NCBI GenBank assembly: GCA_032719365.1
Contig: CM064876.1
Span: forward strand, 59,639,864-59,703,863
Reading direction: 5' to 3'
From: Prinsepia uniflora
Lineage: Eukaryota; Streptophyta; Magnoliopsida; Rosales; Rosaceae
DNA: 64,000 nt
Made by a program: the position numbers and the translations under genes. Under the pieces are notes generated by a model, which was given only the letters and a program-made list of their open reading frames with translations, did not search any database and had not been told where the DNA came from. Shown here piece by piece: positions 37,022 to 48,032 of this stretch. Position 1 is the stretch's first letter. The number at the start of each line of letters is the position of its first letter.

Positions 37022-40000
37022 TCCAGTGACAAGACCCACCCCGATTATCACCCCGATAACCGAGGTGAACCCTGCTCCCGTCTGACAAACACCAGTAAAA
37101 GACCAAAAGAACCTTACAAAAACCCACAATTTACATTGCCAGACCAGGGAGAATTCAAAATCCAACAAGTCAACAGTCATACAGAGCATAGTACAAAACA
37201 AGGTAAACAGAAATCCTACTGAAGTTGACTACACGCACAACGGAAAAACTCGTAACGGAAAAACACCGGAAACACCCCGAGATAACTCTATGCTCTGACT
37301 CTGCCTCAACGTCAACCCCAACGCTATCACCACGACCTGGAGGGCATTTAAAAACCAGAAAAGTGTGAGTGGACTAGAAATAAAAAGAGTTTCAAAAACA
37401 GTTTAATAACCAAACCAGGGTTTTGCCCTCCGTTTTAATCATCATTGAAACAGTATCATAAAACATAAAATACCAATGTCATCATCTGATCAAACATGCT
37501 GGATCTATCCGAGTCTTTAAACTCCCGAGTCTTTAAACTCAATCCAGGCCTCAATATAATCAGTGTCTTTAAACTCCCGAGTCTTTAAACTCAACAGGCC
37601 TACGGGGGAAAATCAGAATATCCGAGTCTTTAAACTCAATCCGGGTCTTTAAACCCAATCTGGGCCCGTCCCCCGTCAAACATAATCCGGGTCTTTAAAC
37701 CCAATAACCAGATCCAGCAAATCCAATCCAAAACCGTTTGAAAACCATTTCTAAATCCATATCCAAACCTGAATTCAAAATCACTATCCTGAAGCCATTC
37801 CGGCGTCCAGAACCGTCATTCCGAACCCAAATCCGAAAATCCCCTTTTTCCAAGCTTTAAAACCAAAATCTCGATTTCCGAAATCTGATTCCAAAACCGA
37901 AAACCTTGTTTATCAAATCATGTCTCAAATCCATTTATAATCATTGAAAACCAATTATAGATTGAAACCCCAAAAGCATAGTATCAAAATCATAATCAAG
38001 CATTTCTCGTAAAACGTACTGAAATACGTAAACGCCTCGAAAAACATGGCATTATGTAAAACAGATATATAATAATCAATAATCATGAAATCATAAGTAA
38101 AACCATAAAATAAGTAGATAAAAACAGTTATGCATGCTCGGTTAGAAAGAAAGAGTCCACTCACAGTTCCCAGGCACGTCACTCGCGTCCCGTATATTCC
38201 TCCGTCGCCTCAGGGATTTCCCGACCTGTCCAGTGTAACGCCCCAGAAATTCGGAAAATGTAATATTGTAAAATATTGAATAAAATGACGTTTTTACCCC
38301 TGTGTCTCGTATAGTCAAATTGTTGACTTTTTGATTGGAGGGTCGAACGAACGTTGACCGATGACCGTGACGTAGTTCGGGATGTCACGAGTTTATAGAC
38401 AGGTGGCACGTCCAATTCCGACGTTCGTGGTGAAAGTTATGACGTTTGGAAGCCCAGGGGCATTATCGTAATTTGGACGTTATAGGGGAAAAAAGTTGAC
38501 TTTTTGTTTGAAAATTGATGTTCACATGACTCGAAGACCGTTAGGTTCGTCTCGAAGCCCCGAGTATAACGACAAGTGGCACACTTGAAACGGACATCGG
38601 GTGACCAAGTTACGGGTCACGGAAGTTGGAGGGCATTTTGGTAATTATTGTCCTGAGGGCATTTTGGTCATTTGCGCGGCGGTTACTGTATCACCACCGT
38701 GAAAAACAGAATGCACGGCCATGCCGTGGTGTTTTGTGCGTGCAATTTGTTTAATTGTGTAGTGGTCTGTTTGGGATGAATTGTTTATGGACTTTGAGGC
38801 TGTAGGAGGCATTCAAGTGTGTCTGCGCAGAGTCTCAGAGCACGAGTTGGTATTAAAAATGGCCATGGTTTCTGTGTTTACGGGAAACCATTTTCAGAGA
38901 CCTCAGTTGGTCTCCCACGAGTTGCTGGCCGCTTGAATCGATTATTTGAATGCTATTGGGTTGAGAGGACTCATTGGATCATTCTGCCGTTGAGAAAACT
39001 GAGAGAGTTAGAGAGAAACCATGAAGAACATTTTCGGGGTTTTGGGGGGAAAAATTCAGAGTTCAATTTCTACTGGTTTTGGGACCAATCTAAACACTGA
39101 GGAAGCTTTATGGGAGTGACAGGAACACAACCATGCAAGAGTTGAAGGGATTTGATCAAGGATTGCTCAGGAACTCAAGTTCCAGTTCAGAGAAAAACCA
39201 GTTTGGAGGGTAAATCGAAGATCAAATTGTGAGGCCATTTGAGCGAAACCAAGGGCCGTATTAGTCTTCTGGGAGCAAAAGGAAACCGACCACATCGATT
39301 TCGAAGGACATCACTCACGAATTGGCCAAGAACTGAGGCCCTTGGTTCTGAGAATTTTCGAGCTTGAGGACGACGACTTCCAGGTTAGTTTGGGGTCAAT
39401 TGGTTGGATTTTAAGGTTCGTCTGGGTCGCCTTAAGCTACTGTCTGAGTTAATTGGATAATGGAATTGTTTTGGGTGAGTTCTAGATGAAGACTCGTTCG
39501 ACTGTGCGAGCTTGGGTTGGTCGATTTTGGGACAGTCGAGGTTAATCGATCATACAGAACTAAAATTAATGGATTAGAGAAGATGATAGGATTGGAAACG
39601 GGAGGAATTGATTGAGAATTGAAGGTTAACTGGTCGGGTTGAGTCGCGGGTAATAGACCCGTTTAACAGGCTATTCGGGTGAGGGAGAAGACACTATAGC
39701 TGGGCGCGTGGCCTTCACGCGCAGCCACTTTGGGCGGGACGTGACAGCGCGTGTGAGGTCTTTTCCGATCACGGTCAACTGAGGTTTTCTTCCTTTTAAT
39801 GTTTTTAACATTTTATCTTTAGGGTTCGAGTTGATCGGGAGTCGTTCGGCATAATTTCGAGGGTTCGGAAGTTTAGGTCCTTAAGTTTAATTACGCGGAA
39901 AAATCCAAAAAAAGTAGAGAAAATCTTAAGAGTTATTTGGGGATGTTTGTAATCCTCCTTGTACATTTTTACAGGCCCGGACATTTCCGAAGCTACTGAG

Positions 40001-40449
40001 GAGCGCACGGGGCGCGATTGACGCGTCCTAAAACCTTGAGTGGACTTTTGATTTCCAAATTGTGCATACATGACTATTTTACTTAATTATCTTGTGTTTT
40101 CACTTATGATTATATGATGATAAATATGCTATTTTGGTTTTACTTGGTTTCACGCTTTTCGAGATAAATATCGTATTTCACGCATTTCGAGGTTACAGTT
40201 TTCTCCTATGCATGAATGATGTTTTGATGAAGTCATTGGATATGATTATGCATGTTGCGTATTTATGATGTTTGATTATATTTGTGAAGTGATTTCAGGA
40301 ATTGCATGTTTTGGAATTTGCACGTGAATTCGGACATAAGTCCTATTTTGATAAGTTATGGTTTCGGAATGATTTTTGGGAAAATGGATCATGATGAATC
40401 GTGTTTATAAATGGTTTTGGGTTTAAAGACCCAGTTGGTTGTTGGATCT

Positions 40450-43438
40450 TGTAACGCCCCGGACGTTCTGGTAATGTAATATTATTAAATATTGAATAAA
40501 TGAAGTTTTTACCCCTGTGTTTGTGTGGTCAATTTGTTGACTTTTGGTTTTGAAGGTCGAACGGACGTTGGGTGATGATCGTGACGTAGTTCGGGAGGTC
40601 ACGAGTTCATAGACAGGTGGCACGTCCGATTCGGACACTCGGAGTGAAAGTTATGACGTTCGGAAGTTCGGGGGCACTACCGTAATTTGGGCGTTATAGG
40701 GGGAAAAAGTTGACTTTTTGTTTGACAATTGATATCCATTTGACTCGAAGACCGTTATGTTCGTCTCGACGCCCCGAGTACAATGACAGGCGGCACGCTT
40801 GAAACGGACGTCGGACGACCGAGTTACGGGTCACGGAAGTTGGAGGGCAGTTTGGTAATTTTTGCCCTGGGGGCATTTTGGTCATTTCACGGTGGTTACT
40901 GTTCACCACCGTGAAAAACAGAGTGCAGCGGCCGTGGGTTTGTGCGATCAATTGTTTATGGCTTAGTGGATTGTTCAGATGTTTGTTTATGTGAATTGAG
41001 GTAGTGGGAGCATGACTGAGTGGAGTGAGCGGGTTGCAGGCACGGGATTGAGTTTAATATGGCCATGGTTTCTGTGTTTGTGGGAAGCAGGTTTCAGAGA
41101 ACCCCAGCTGGTCTCCCACGGGTGCTGGCCGTTTGAATCGAATGTCTGAGTAGGAGAGTGAGGGGGGATTCGGTTGGGTCATTTGGGCATCATTGTGAGG
41201 GCTGAGGTTGAGAGAGACGGGAGAAAACAGTTTCGGGTTTTCAGGGGGGAAACTCAGAGTTCAAATCCTACGGGCTATGAGGCGAAACTAAACACATAGG
41301 GAGTCTTCTGGGAGTGTTAGGATCACGACGGTGCTGAAGTTGTTGAGTTTGGAGCCGTGTTGCCCGGGAACCCAAGTTCCAGTTTGAAGGAAAAACCAGT
41401 GGAGGGAAAAATGGAAGATCAAATTGTGGGGACTTGCGAGCTAAACTAGGGGTCATTCTAGTCTTCTGGGAGCAAGAGGAAACCAACCACGTCAAATTCG
41501 AAGGACGACATCCACGAATTGGCCAGGAATGGAGTGCCCTGGTTCTGAGTATTTTCGAGCTTGAGGACGACGACTTCCAGGTAACGGCGAGACCAATTGA
41601 CGGTACCATTGTGTTCGTATGAATCCCCTTAACCTACTGGTGAAATTAATTTGAGATTGGGGTTAGTTTGGGTGAGTTCCAGAATGTCGATTTGTTCGAC
41701 TGTTCGAGTTTGAGTTGGGTCGTTTGGGTACTAGTCGAGGTTAACCTTAATTACAGACCTAAAATTAAAGGATTAGGGAAGATAATAGGATCAAAAACGA
41801 GAGGAATTGATTGAGAATTGGGCTTGAACTGGTCGGGTTGATTCGCGGGTATTAGACCCGTTTATCAGTTGATTCGGGTAAGGACGAAGGTACTGTAGCT
41901 TGGCGCGTGGCTTTCACGCGCAGCCACTTTGGGCGGCGCGTGACGGCGCGTGTGGCGTCAACTCCGATCGCGGTCAACATGAGAATTAATCCTTACAGTT
42001 TAAATAACATTTTTTCTTTAGAGTTCGAATCGATCGGGAGTCATTCGGGATAACTTCGGGAGTCCGGAAGATTAAGTCTTTAAGTTTATTTTCGCCGAAA
42101 AATCCGGAAAAATTAGGAAAAATCCTACGAGTTATTTTGGGATGTTTGTAACCCTTCTTGTACGTTTTCACAGGCCCGGACACTTCCGAAGCTACGGAGG
42201 AGCACGCGGGACGCGATTGACGTGTCCTGAGACAGTGAGTGGACTCTTTGATTTTTTAAATTGGGCATGCATGACTATTTTGCTTATTTATCTCATGGTT
42301 TTACATATGATTTTACGATGGTGAGATGATATATCGGTTTTACTTGTTTTCACGTTTTTCGAGATAATTATCGTATTTCACGCATTTCGAGATTTCGGTT
42401 TTTGCCTATGCATGCGTGATAATTTTTGATGAAGTATCTGGTTATGAATATGCATGTTTCGGATTTATGATGTTTGATCATATTGTGAAGAAATCTTCTG
42501 TTAATTGCATGTGTTGGAATTTACATGTGAATTCGGGCATGAGTCCTGTTACGATGAGAAATGTTTTTGGAATAATGTTGGAAAAAGAATTGTGGTGAAT
42601 CCTGATTTATTATGTTTAAAAACGGTTTTGGGTTTAAAGACCCGGTTGATGGTTGGATCTGGTTTTGGGTTTAAAGACCCGGTATGTGGATTCTGGGGGC
42701 GGGCCCGAAAATTGAGTTTAAAGACTCGTGAGTTTAAAGACTCGATTATTATGATACCCCCGAGGCCTACTAATCGTGTTTTGAGTTTAAAGACTCGTTG
42801 ATATCCCGGGAAGGCCTAATGTTGAGTTTAAAGACTCGGATGGATCCAACGGCATAATCATGATTATTGATTTATGTTTCACTTGATTTGTGCAAATAAT
42901 GTTTCAAAATGACGGTTTTTGGAATCTGGTATTATTATATGGTTTTACAGGAGTTATGACGATCCCTGTAACGTTTTCCTTGTGTTCGGAAAAAGAGTTT
43001 TCAAGAGTTTAATACACAAATTTTGAATACTTGGTTATGCATGCGGATTACAAAACTGGAGGGCGAACCCAATTTCGGAAAAACTGTTTTTCCTGTTAAA
43101 CTTATGTTTCGGTCCACTCACACCTTGTTGTTTTAAATTTCCCTCCAGGTCGTGGAACAAGCGTGGGGGCAAGCGCCGAGGCAGAGGCGGAGGCATAAAG
43201 TTTTTCCGTTGCGGAGTAGTTAGTTCACAGAGTAGGACTTGTTTCTTTAACTCGTTTTGTAATATCGCTCTGTGAAACTGTGGACTTGACGTCCAGTCGG
43301 ATGTATTTGTTTAATCTCCCTGGTCTGACAATGGGTGTGTTGTAATTTTAACTAGTTTCCGGTCTTTTTGATTCGATTGTCAGACGGGAGCAGGATGCTT
43401 CCCGATTATCGAGGCGATAATCGGGGTGGGTCCTGTCA
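40450..43438 (+). repeat. 5' LTR of the complete gypsy element
   Basis: Starts TGTAACGCCCCGG and ends GGGTGGGTCCTGTCA. Internal structure: dyad array 42630-42837; long-range pair 42235-42244 and 43112-43121; arms GTCTGACAAT (43323-43332) and ATTGTCAGAC (43376-43385); terminal hairpin CCCGATTATCG (43401-43411) and CGATAATCGGG (43415-43425) with loop AGG. Confidence 0.96.
42630..42837 (+). repeat. Array of six 14-nt dyads in the 5' LTR
   Basis: GGGTTTAAAGACCC at 42630 and 42667; GAGTTTAAAGACTC at 42714, 42730, 42783 and 42824. The two forms differ at positions 2 and 13 together, keeping a 4-bp inverted repeat (GGGT/ACCC versus GAGT/ACTC). The same array is at 50213-50420 in the 3' LTR. Confidence 0.92.
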
Positions 43439-43440
43439 AT

Positions 43441-43453
43441 TGGTATCAGAGCC
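43441..43453 (+). promoter_or_regulatory. Primer-binding site of the gypsy element
   Basis: TGGTATCAGAGCC, complementary to the 3' end of initiator tRNA-Met, two bases after the 5' LTR. Confidence 0.95.
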
Positions 43454-43537
43454 TAGGTTTACGATTCGTGTCCGGCACTCGGGTGTGCCTTGATTATTGT
43501 ACTAACTTATGCCTCTTTCAGAGAAGGACGACCGGCC

Positions 43538-46500
43538 ATGCCTCCGCGACGCGAACCCCCTCCACGACCTAATGGCGATGCCGAGAGTGCTTCGATCGAG
43601 CGAGCCCAGCGTCTTGGGGCTACGGTATTCAGTGGTGGAGCGGATCCCGAGGATGCTCACCGTTGGATTTCTCGGATTGAGCGGATTTTTACTGTGATGC
43701 ACTGTCCTCTTGAGGAGCGTGTGGTGTTGGCTACCTTTCTACTTGATGGATCTGCTTATGAGTGGCGGTACACTCTGGAGTTGTCGGGTTGGAATGCCCG
43801 CACAATGACTTGGGAGACCTTTCGTGAACGGTTTCTGGATCAGTATTATCCCCGTTCATTCCGTGATGCTAGGGAGACCGAGTTTCTGCAGCTCCAGCAG
43901 GGGAGCATGTCCGTAGCTGAGTATGAACAGAAATTTCAGATGCTAGCTCGTTTCGCTCCTACCTTTGTATCTACTGAGGCTGAGAAATGCCGTAGGTTCG
44001 AGCTTGGTCTACGGGGTGAGATACGGGCCATTGTGACGGCCGGAGCTTTTGCTACTCTCAGGGAGTTGTCTGATGCCGCGGTGCGGGTTGAGGCTAGTCT
44101 CCCGACACGTCCACAGTATTCTGGTGGTGGACAACGTCGCGGGTGTTCATATTCTGGATCGTATGGTCAGGGAGCCTCGAAGAAAGGACGTTATGGTGGA
44201 GCCTCATCTGCAGGCAATGATCGTTATGGCAGGCCTGGTAACTATCAGGGTTCCGGGTTCCGAGCGCCTAGGGCGCAGACTGCTCCGCAGGCGAGCGCGA
44301 CTTCTGTTGCTTCCACGGGACGGCAGAGTGGTGGTTTTGTTCGAGATGCTTCCAGTGTCATCTGTTTCTTCTGTGGCGAGCGGGGCCACTATCGGAGGGA
44401 CTGTCCATCTTTGCCACAGGGTGGTGGCGCAGGTCGGGGTGGAGCAGAGCAGGGACGGAGCACAGCTGCAGTTTCTGGGACTGGGAGCACTCGAGGAGGT
44501 GGCACCGGAGCCGCTAATGGACAGAGGGGTCGGGGCCGTGGGCGAGCAGCTGGACCACAGGCCCGAGTTTTTGCTGTTACGCAGCAGGAGGCCAGGGCAG
44601 CGCCCGGTGTTGTGACAGGTACACTCACGATCTTTGGACATGATGTTTGTGCTTTAATTGATCCCGGAGCTACTCATTCATTTATTTCACGGGACTGTGA
44701 GTGGTTGGCGGGTAGAGAGGTGTCCGCACTGGACTGTGACATGGGAGTGAGTACGCCCACCGGAGATGTGTTTGTGGTGAATCAAGTGTTGCGGGAGTGC
44801 CCCGTAATGGTAGGTGATGTTGGTCTGGTGGCAGATTTGATACTCTTGGACTTGCATGACTTTGATGTCATCTTGGGTATGGATTGGTTGACGCTCCATC
44901 ATGCCTCTATCGAATGCGTCGATAAGAGGGTTACTTTTCGGAGCCCGGGGCTACCGGAAACCACTTTTCAGGGAATTCAGCGAGCAACTCCTGTCCGAGT
45001 GATTTCTGCCCTGAAGGCAAGTAAGATGTTGAGGAAGGGGTGCCAGGGATACTTAGCCCGAGTGATGGATTCACGAGCTGCACCATTGCGGGTGGAGGAT
45101 ATAGCGATTGTACGGGAGTTCCCGGATGTCTTTCCGGAGGATCTACCGGGATTGCCACCGCATCGAGATGTTGAGTTCACTATTGATCTGGTTCCAGGTA
45201 CGCAACCTATTTCTCAGACTCCGTATCGTATGGCGCCAGCTGAGTTGAAAGAACTGAAGGCACAGTTACAAGAATTACTTGAGATGGGATTTATTCGACC
45301 GAGTGTATCTCCCTGGGGAGCTCCGGTGTTGTTTGTGAGGAAAAAGGATGGGAGTTTGAGACTTTGCATCGATTACAGGCAACTGAATAAAGTAACAGTC
45401 AGGAACAAATACCCGTTGCCTCGGATCGATGATTTGTTCGATCAGCTGCGAGGAGCGCAGTACTTCTCCAAAATTGATCTACGTTCTGGGTATCATCAAT
45501 TGCGGGTTAAGGATGAGGATGTACCCAAGACAGCATTTAGGACCCGTTATGGTCATTATGAGTTCCTGGTGATGCCGTTTGGCTTGACCAACGCACCCGC
45601 ATCGTTTATGGATCTGATGAACCGAGTGTTGCAGCCTTACTTGGATCACTTTGTCATCGTGTTCATTGACGATATCCTGGTCTACTCGAGGAGTGCGAAA
45701 GCGCACGAGGAGCACTTAAGGATGGTGTTGGGTACCTTGAGGGAAAACCAGTTGTACGCGAAGCTCAGCAAATGTCAGTTTTGGTTGACGAGCGTGAGTT
45801 TCTTGGGGCATGTGATCTCAACTGACGGGATCAGTGTGGATTCTCAGAAAATTGAGGCAGTGGCGAAGTGGGAACAACCGAGGACCGTCACGGAAGTCAG
45901 GAGTTTCTTGGGTTTGGCTGGTTACTACAGGAGGTTTGTAGAGGGTTTCTCTACCATTGCTGCCCCGTTGACGCGACTGACGCGGAAGGGAGTCAAGTTT
46001 GAGTGGGATGACGATTGTGAGCGTAGTTTTCGGGAGCTAAAGGAAAGGTTGACGTCTGCTCCTATACTGACCCTTCCAGACGACAGTGGGGAATTTGAGG
46101 TGTATAGTGATGCATCCTTACAGGGTTTGGGATGTGTACTAATGCAGCATGGGAAAGTGATCGCCTATGCTTCGCGCCAGTTGAAACCGCATGAGCGCAA
46201 TTATCCGACGCACGATTTGGAGTTAGCTGCTGTTGTGCATGCATTGAAGATTTGGAGACATCACCTGTACGGTGCGACTTGCAGAATATTTACGGACCAC
46301 AAGAGCCTGAAGTACTTGTTCACTCAGAAGGAGTTGAATGTGAGGCAGCGACGGTGGCTAGAGCTAATTAAGGATTATGATTGCACGATTGAGTACCACC
46401 CGGGAAAAGCCAATGTGGTGGCTGATGCTCTAAGCCGGAAGTCAACGCATTCTGTAGCACATCTACGGACGGTTCATTTGCCACTTTTGGTTGAACTCCG

Positions 46501-47857
46501 TAAGAATAGCATTGATTTGGGTTTGGATGGTCAAGGTGTCTTGCTGGCTAATTTTCATGTGAGACCACTTCTGGTCGATCGGATCGTTGAGGCTCAATCT
46601 CAAGATCCTGTCTCATGTGTACTTCGGATTGAAGTGGAAGCCGGTGAACAGCTAGACTTTACAGTCAGGGAGGATGGAGCTTTGTTAAAAGAAGGACGGT
46701 TGTGTGTGCCCGGCGTGGGGGCACTGAAGAAGGAGATCTTGGACGAAGCTCATAGTTCGGCCTACGCGATGCATCCTGGTGGGACCAAGATGTATCGTAC
46801 CTTGCGAGAGCACTACTGGTGGCCGGGGATGAAACGGGAGATTGCCGAGTTTGTCAGCAGGTGTCTGATTTGCCAGCAAGTGAAGGCTGAGAGACAACGA
46901 CCTTATGGAGCCCTGCAACCACTACCTATTCCGGAATGGAAATGGGATCACTTGACGATGGATTTTGTGTTTGGACTTCCTAGGACACCCAGGGGTCACG
47001 ATGGAGTTTGGGTGATTGTGGACAGGCTTACGAAATCAGCTCACTTCTTGCCAGTGCGAGAGAACTTCAGGATGACGCAGTTGGCCCAGTTGTTTATTGA
47101 CGAGATCATCCGTTTGCACGGTACTCCGGAATCAATAGTTTCTGACCGAGACCCAAGATTTACTTCCCGATTTTGGCAGAGTCTGCAGGAAGCATTTGGG
47201 ACGAAACTTCGTTTCAGTACTGCATTTCATCCTCAGACTGACGGCCAGTCTGAGCGGACCATCCAGACATTGGAGGATATGATGCGAGCTTGCGTTTTGC
47301 AATTTCATGACACTTGGGGGTCACATCTAGCCTTGATGGAATTTGCCTACAACAACAGCTATCAAGCCAGCATTGGGATGGCTCCGTACGAAGCCTTGTA
47401 CGGACGGCAGTGCAGAACTCCGTTGTGTTGGACGGACGTGGGTGAAAGGAGGCTGACTAAATCCGAATTGGTGGAACTGACGACCGAGAAGGTCAAACTC
47501 ATCAGGGATCGGCTCAAGGCAGCCCAGGACAGACAAAAGAGCTATGTGGACCATCGGATTCGAGATCTGGAGTTTGCGGTCGGAGATCGGGTATTTCTGA
47601 AATTGTCCCCTTGGAAGGGTGTAGTGCGATTCGGCAGGCGAGGGAAGTTGAGCCCTCGTTATATTGGACCTTATGAGATTACCGAGAGGATTGGCCCGGT
47701 GGCCTACCGGCTGGCACTACCGCCAGAGCTTTCGAAGGTCCACGATGTTTTCCATGTGTCGATGTTGCGGAAATATGTGTTTGACGCATCTCATGTACTG
47801 GAGGATCAGCCCATTGAACTTCGAGATGATTTGAGCTTCGAGGAACAACCGGTATAG
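43538..47857 (+). CDS. Gypsy gag-pol polyprotein, 1439 aa, ended by an amber stop before its tail
   Basis: Long uninterrupted ORF; I prefer the ATG at 43538 (MPPRREPPPR), though 43490 is in frame. Retrotrans_gag domain about 30-200; CCHC knuckle CFFCGERGHYRRDC from 276; protease LIDPGATHSFIS with Asp375; RT with KKDGSLRLCIDYR and FIDD (Asp711, Asp712); RNase H DASLQGLG from Asp858 and DALSR; integrase HHCC then core Asp1142, Asp1203, Glu1239 (DD35E). It ends EEQPV at TAG 47855-47857. The frame stays open to TGA 47996-47998 for 46 more codons (DRKEKVLRR...WEPEAQMREQ), the chromodomain-like tail of related elements, where Gln is usual at the stop position. It is therefore probably a single C-to-T lesion in an otherwise intact polyprotein. 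Confidence 0.96.
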   Translation: MPPRREPPPRPNGDAESASIERAQRLGATVFSGGADPEDAHRWISRIERIFTVMHCPLEERVVLATFLLDGSAYEWRYTLELSGWNARTMTWETFRERFLDQYYPRSFRDARETEFLQLQQGSMSVAEYEQKFQMLARFAPTFVSTEAEKCRRFELGLRGEIRAIVTAGAFATLRELSDAAVRVEASLPTRPQYSGGGQRRGCSYSGSYGQGASKKGRYGGASSAGNDRYGRPGNYQGSGFRAPRAQTAPQASATSVASTGRQSGGFVRDASSVICFFCGERGHYRRDCPSLPQGGGAGRGGAEQGRSTAAVSGTGSTRGGGTGAANGQRGRGRGRAAGPQARVFAVTQQEARAAPGVVTGTLTIFGHDVCALIDPGATHSFISRDCEWLAGREVSALDCDMGVSTPTGDVFVVNQVLRECPVMVGDVGLVADLILLDLHDFDVILGMDWLTLHHASIECVDKRVTFRSPGLPETTFQGIQRATPVRVISALKASKMLRKGCQGYLARVMDSRAAPLRVEDIAIVREFPDVFPEDLPGLPPHRDVEFTIDLVPGTQPISQTPYRMAPAELKELKAQLQELLEMGFIRPSVSPWGAPVLFVRKKDGSLRLCIDYRQLNKVTVRNKYPLPRIDDLFDQLRGAQYFSKIDLRSGYHQLRVKDEDVPKTAFRTRYGHYEFLVMPFGLTNAPASFMDLMNRVLQPYLDHFVIVFIDDILVYSRSAKAHEEHLRMVLGTLRENQLYAKLSKCQFWLTSVSFLGHVISTDGISVDSQKIEAVAKWEQPRTVTEVRSFLGLAGYYRRFVEGFSTIAAPLTRLTRKGVKFEWDDDCERSFRELKERLTSAPILTLPDDSGEFEVYSDASLQGLGCVLMQHGKVIAYASRQLKPHERNYPTHDLELAAVVHALKIWRHHLYGATCRIFTDHKSLKYLFTQKELNVRQRRWLELIKDYDCTIEYHPGKANVVADALSRKSTHSVAHLRTVHLPLLVELRKNSIDLGLDGQGVLLANFHVRPLLVDRIVEAQSQDPVSCVLRIEVEAGEQLDFTVREDGALLKEGRLCVPGVGALKKEILDEAHSSAYAMHPGGTKMYRTLREHYWWPGMKREIAEFVSRCLICQQVKAERQRPYGALQPLPIPEWKWDHLTMDFVFGLPRTPRGHDGVWVIVDRLTKSAHFLPVRENFRMTQLAQLFIDEIIRLHGTPESIVSDRDPRFTSRFWQSLQEAFGTKLRFSTAFHPQTDGQSERTIQTLEDMMRACVLQFHDTWGSHLALMEFAYNNSYQASIGMAPYEALYGRQCRTPLCWTDVGERRLTKSELVELTTEKVKLIRDRLKAAQDRQKSYVDHRIRDLEFAVGDRVFLKLSPWKGVVRFGRRGKLSPRYIGPYEITERIGPVAYRLALPPELSKVHDVFHVSMLRKYVFDASHVLEDQPIELRDDLSFEEQPV

Positions 47858-48019
47858 ATTTTGGATCGAAAGGAGAAAGTGCTACGTCGGAAGACCGTTC
47901 CCCTGGTGAAGGTTCTCTGGAGGAACCAGGATGTGGAGGAAGCCACATGGGAACCCGAGGCGCAGATGCGAGAACAGTTCCCTTACTTGTTTCCTTGAAA
48001 TTTTGGGACGAAATTTCTT

Positions 48020-48030
48020 AAGGGGGGGAG
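48020..48030 (+). promoter_or_regulatory. Polypurine tract of the gypsy element
   Basis: AAGGGGGGGAG, then AT, then the 3' LTR start TGTAACG. Confidence 0.9.
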
Positions 48031-48032
48031 AT

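Noticed and set aside
41268..41609. 113-aa minus-strand ORF found again at 48851-49192
   Set aside because: Shared because both lie in identical LTRs; no homology recognised and it is not open in other LTR copies.
43502..47948. Many ORFs overlapping the gypsy gag-pol on both strands
   Set aside because: Shadows of the polyprotein in other frames.
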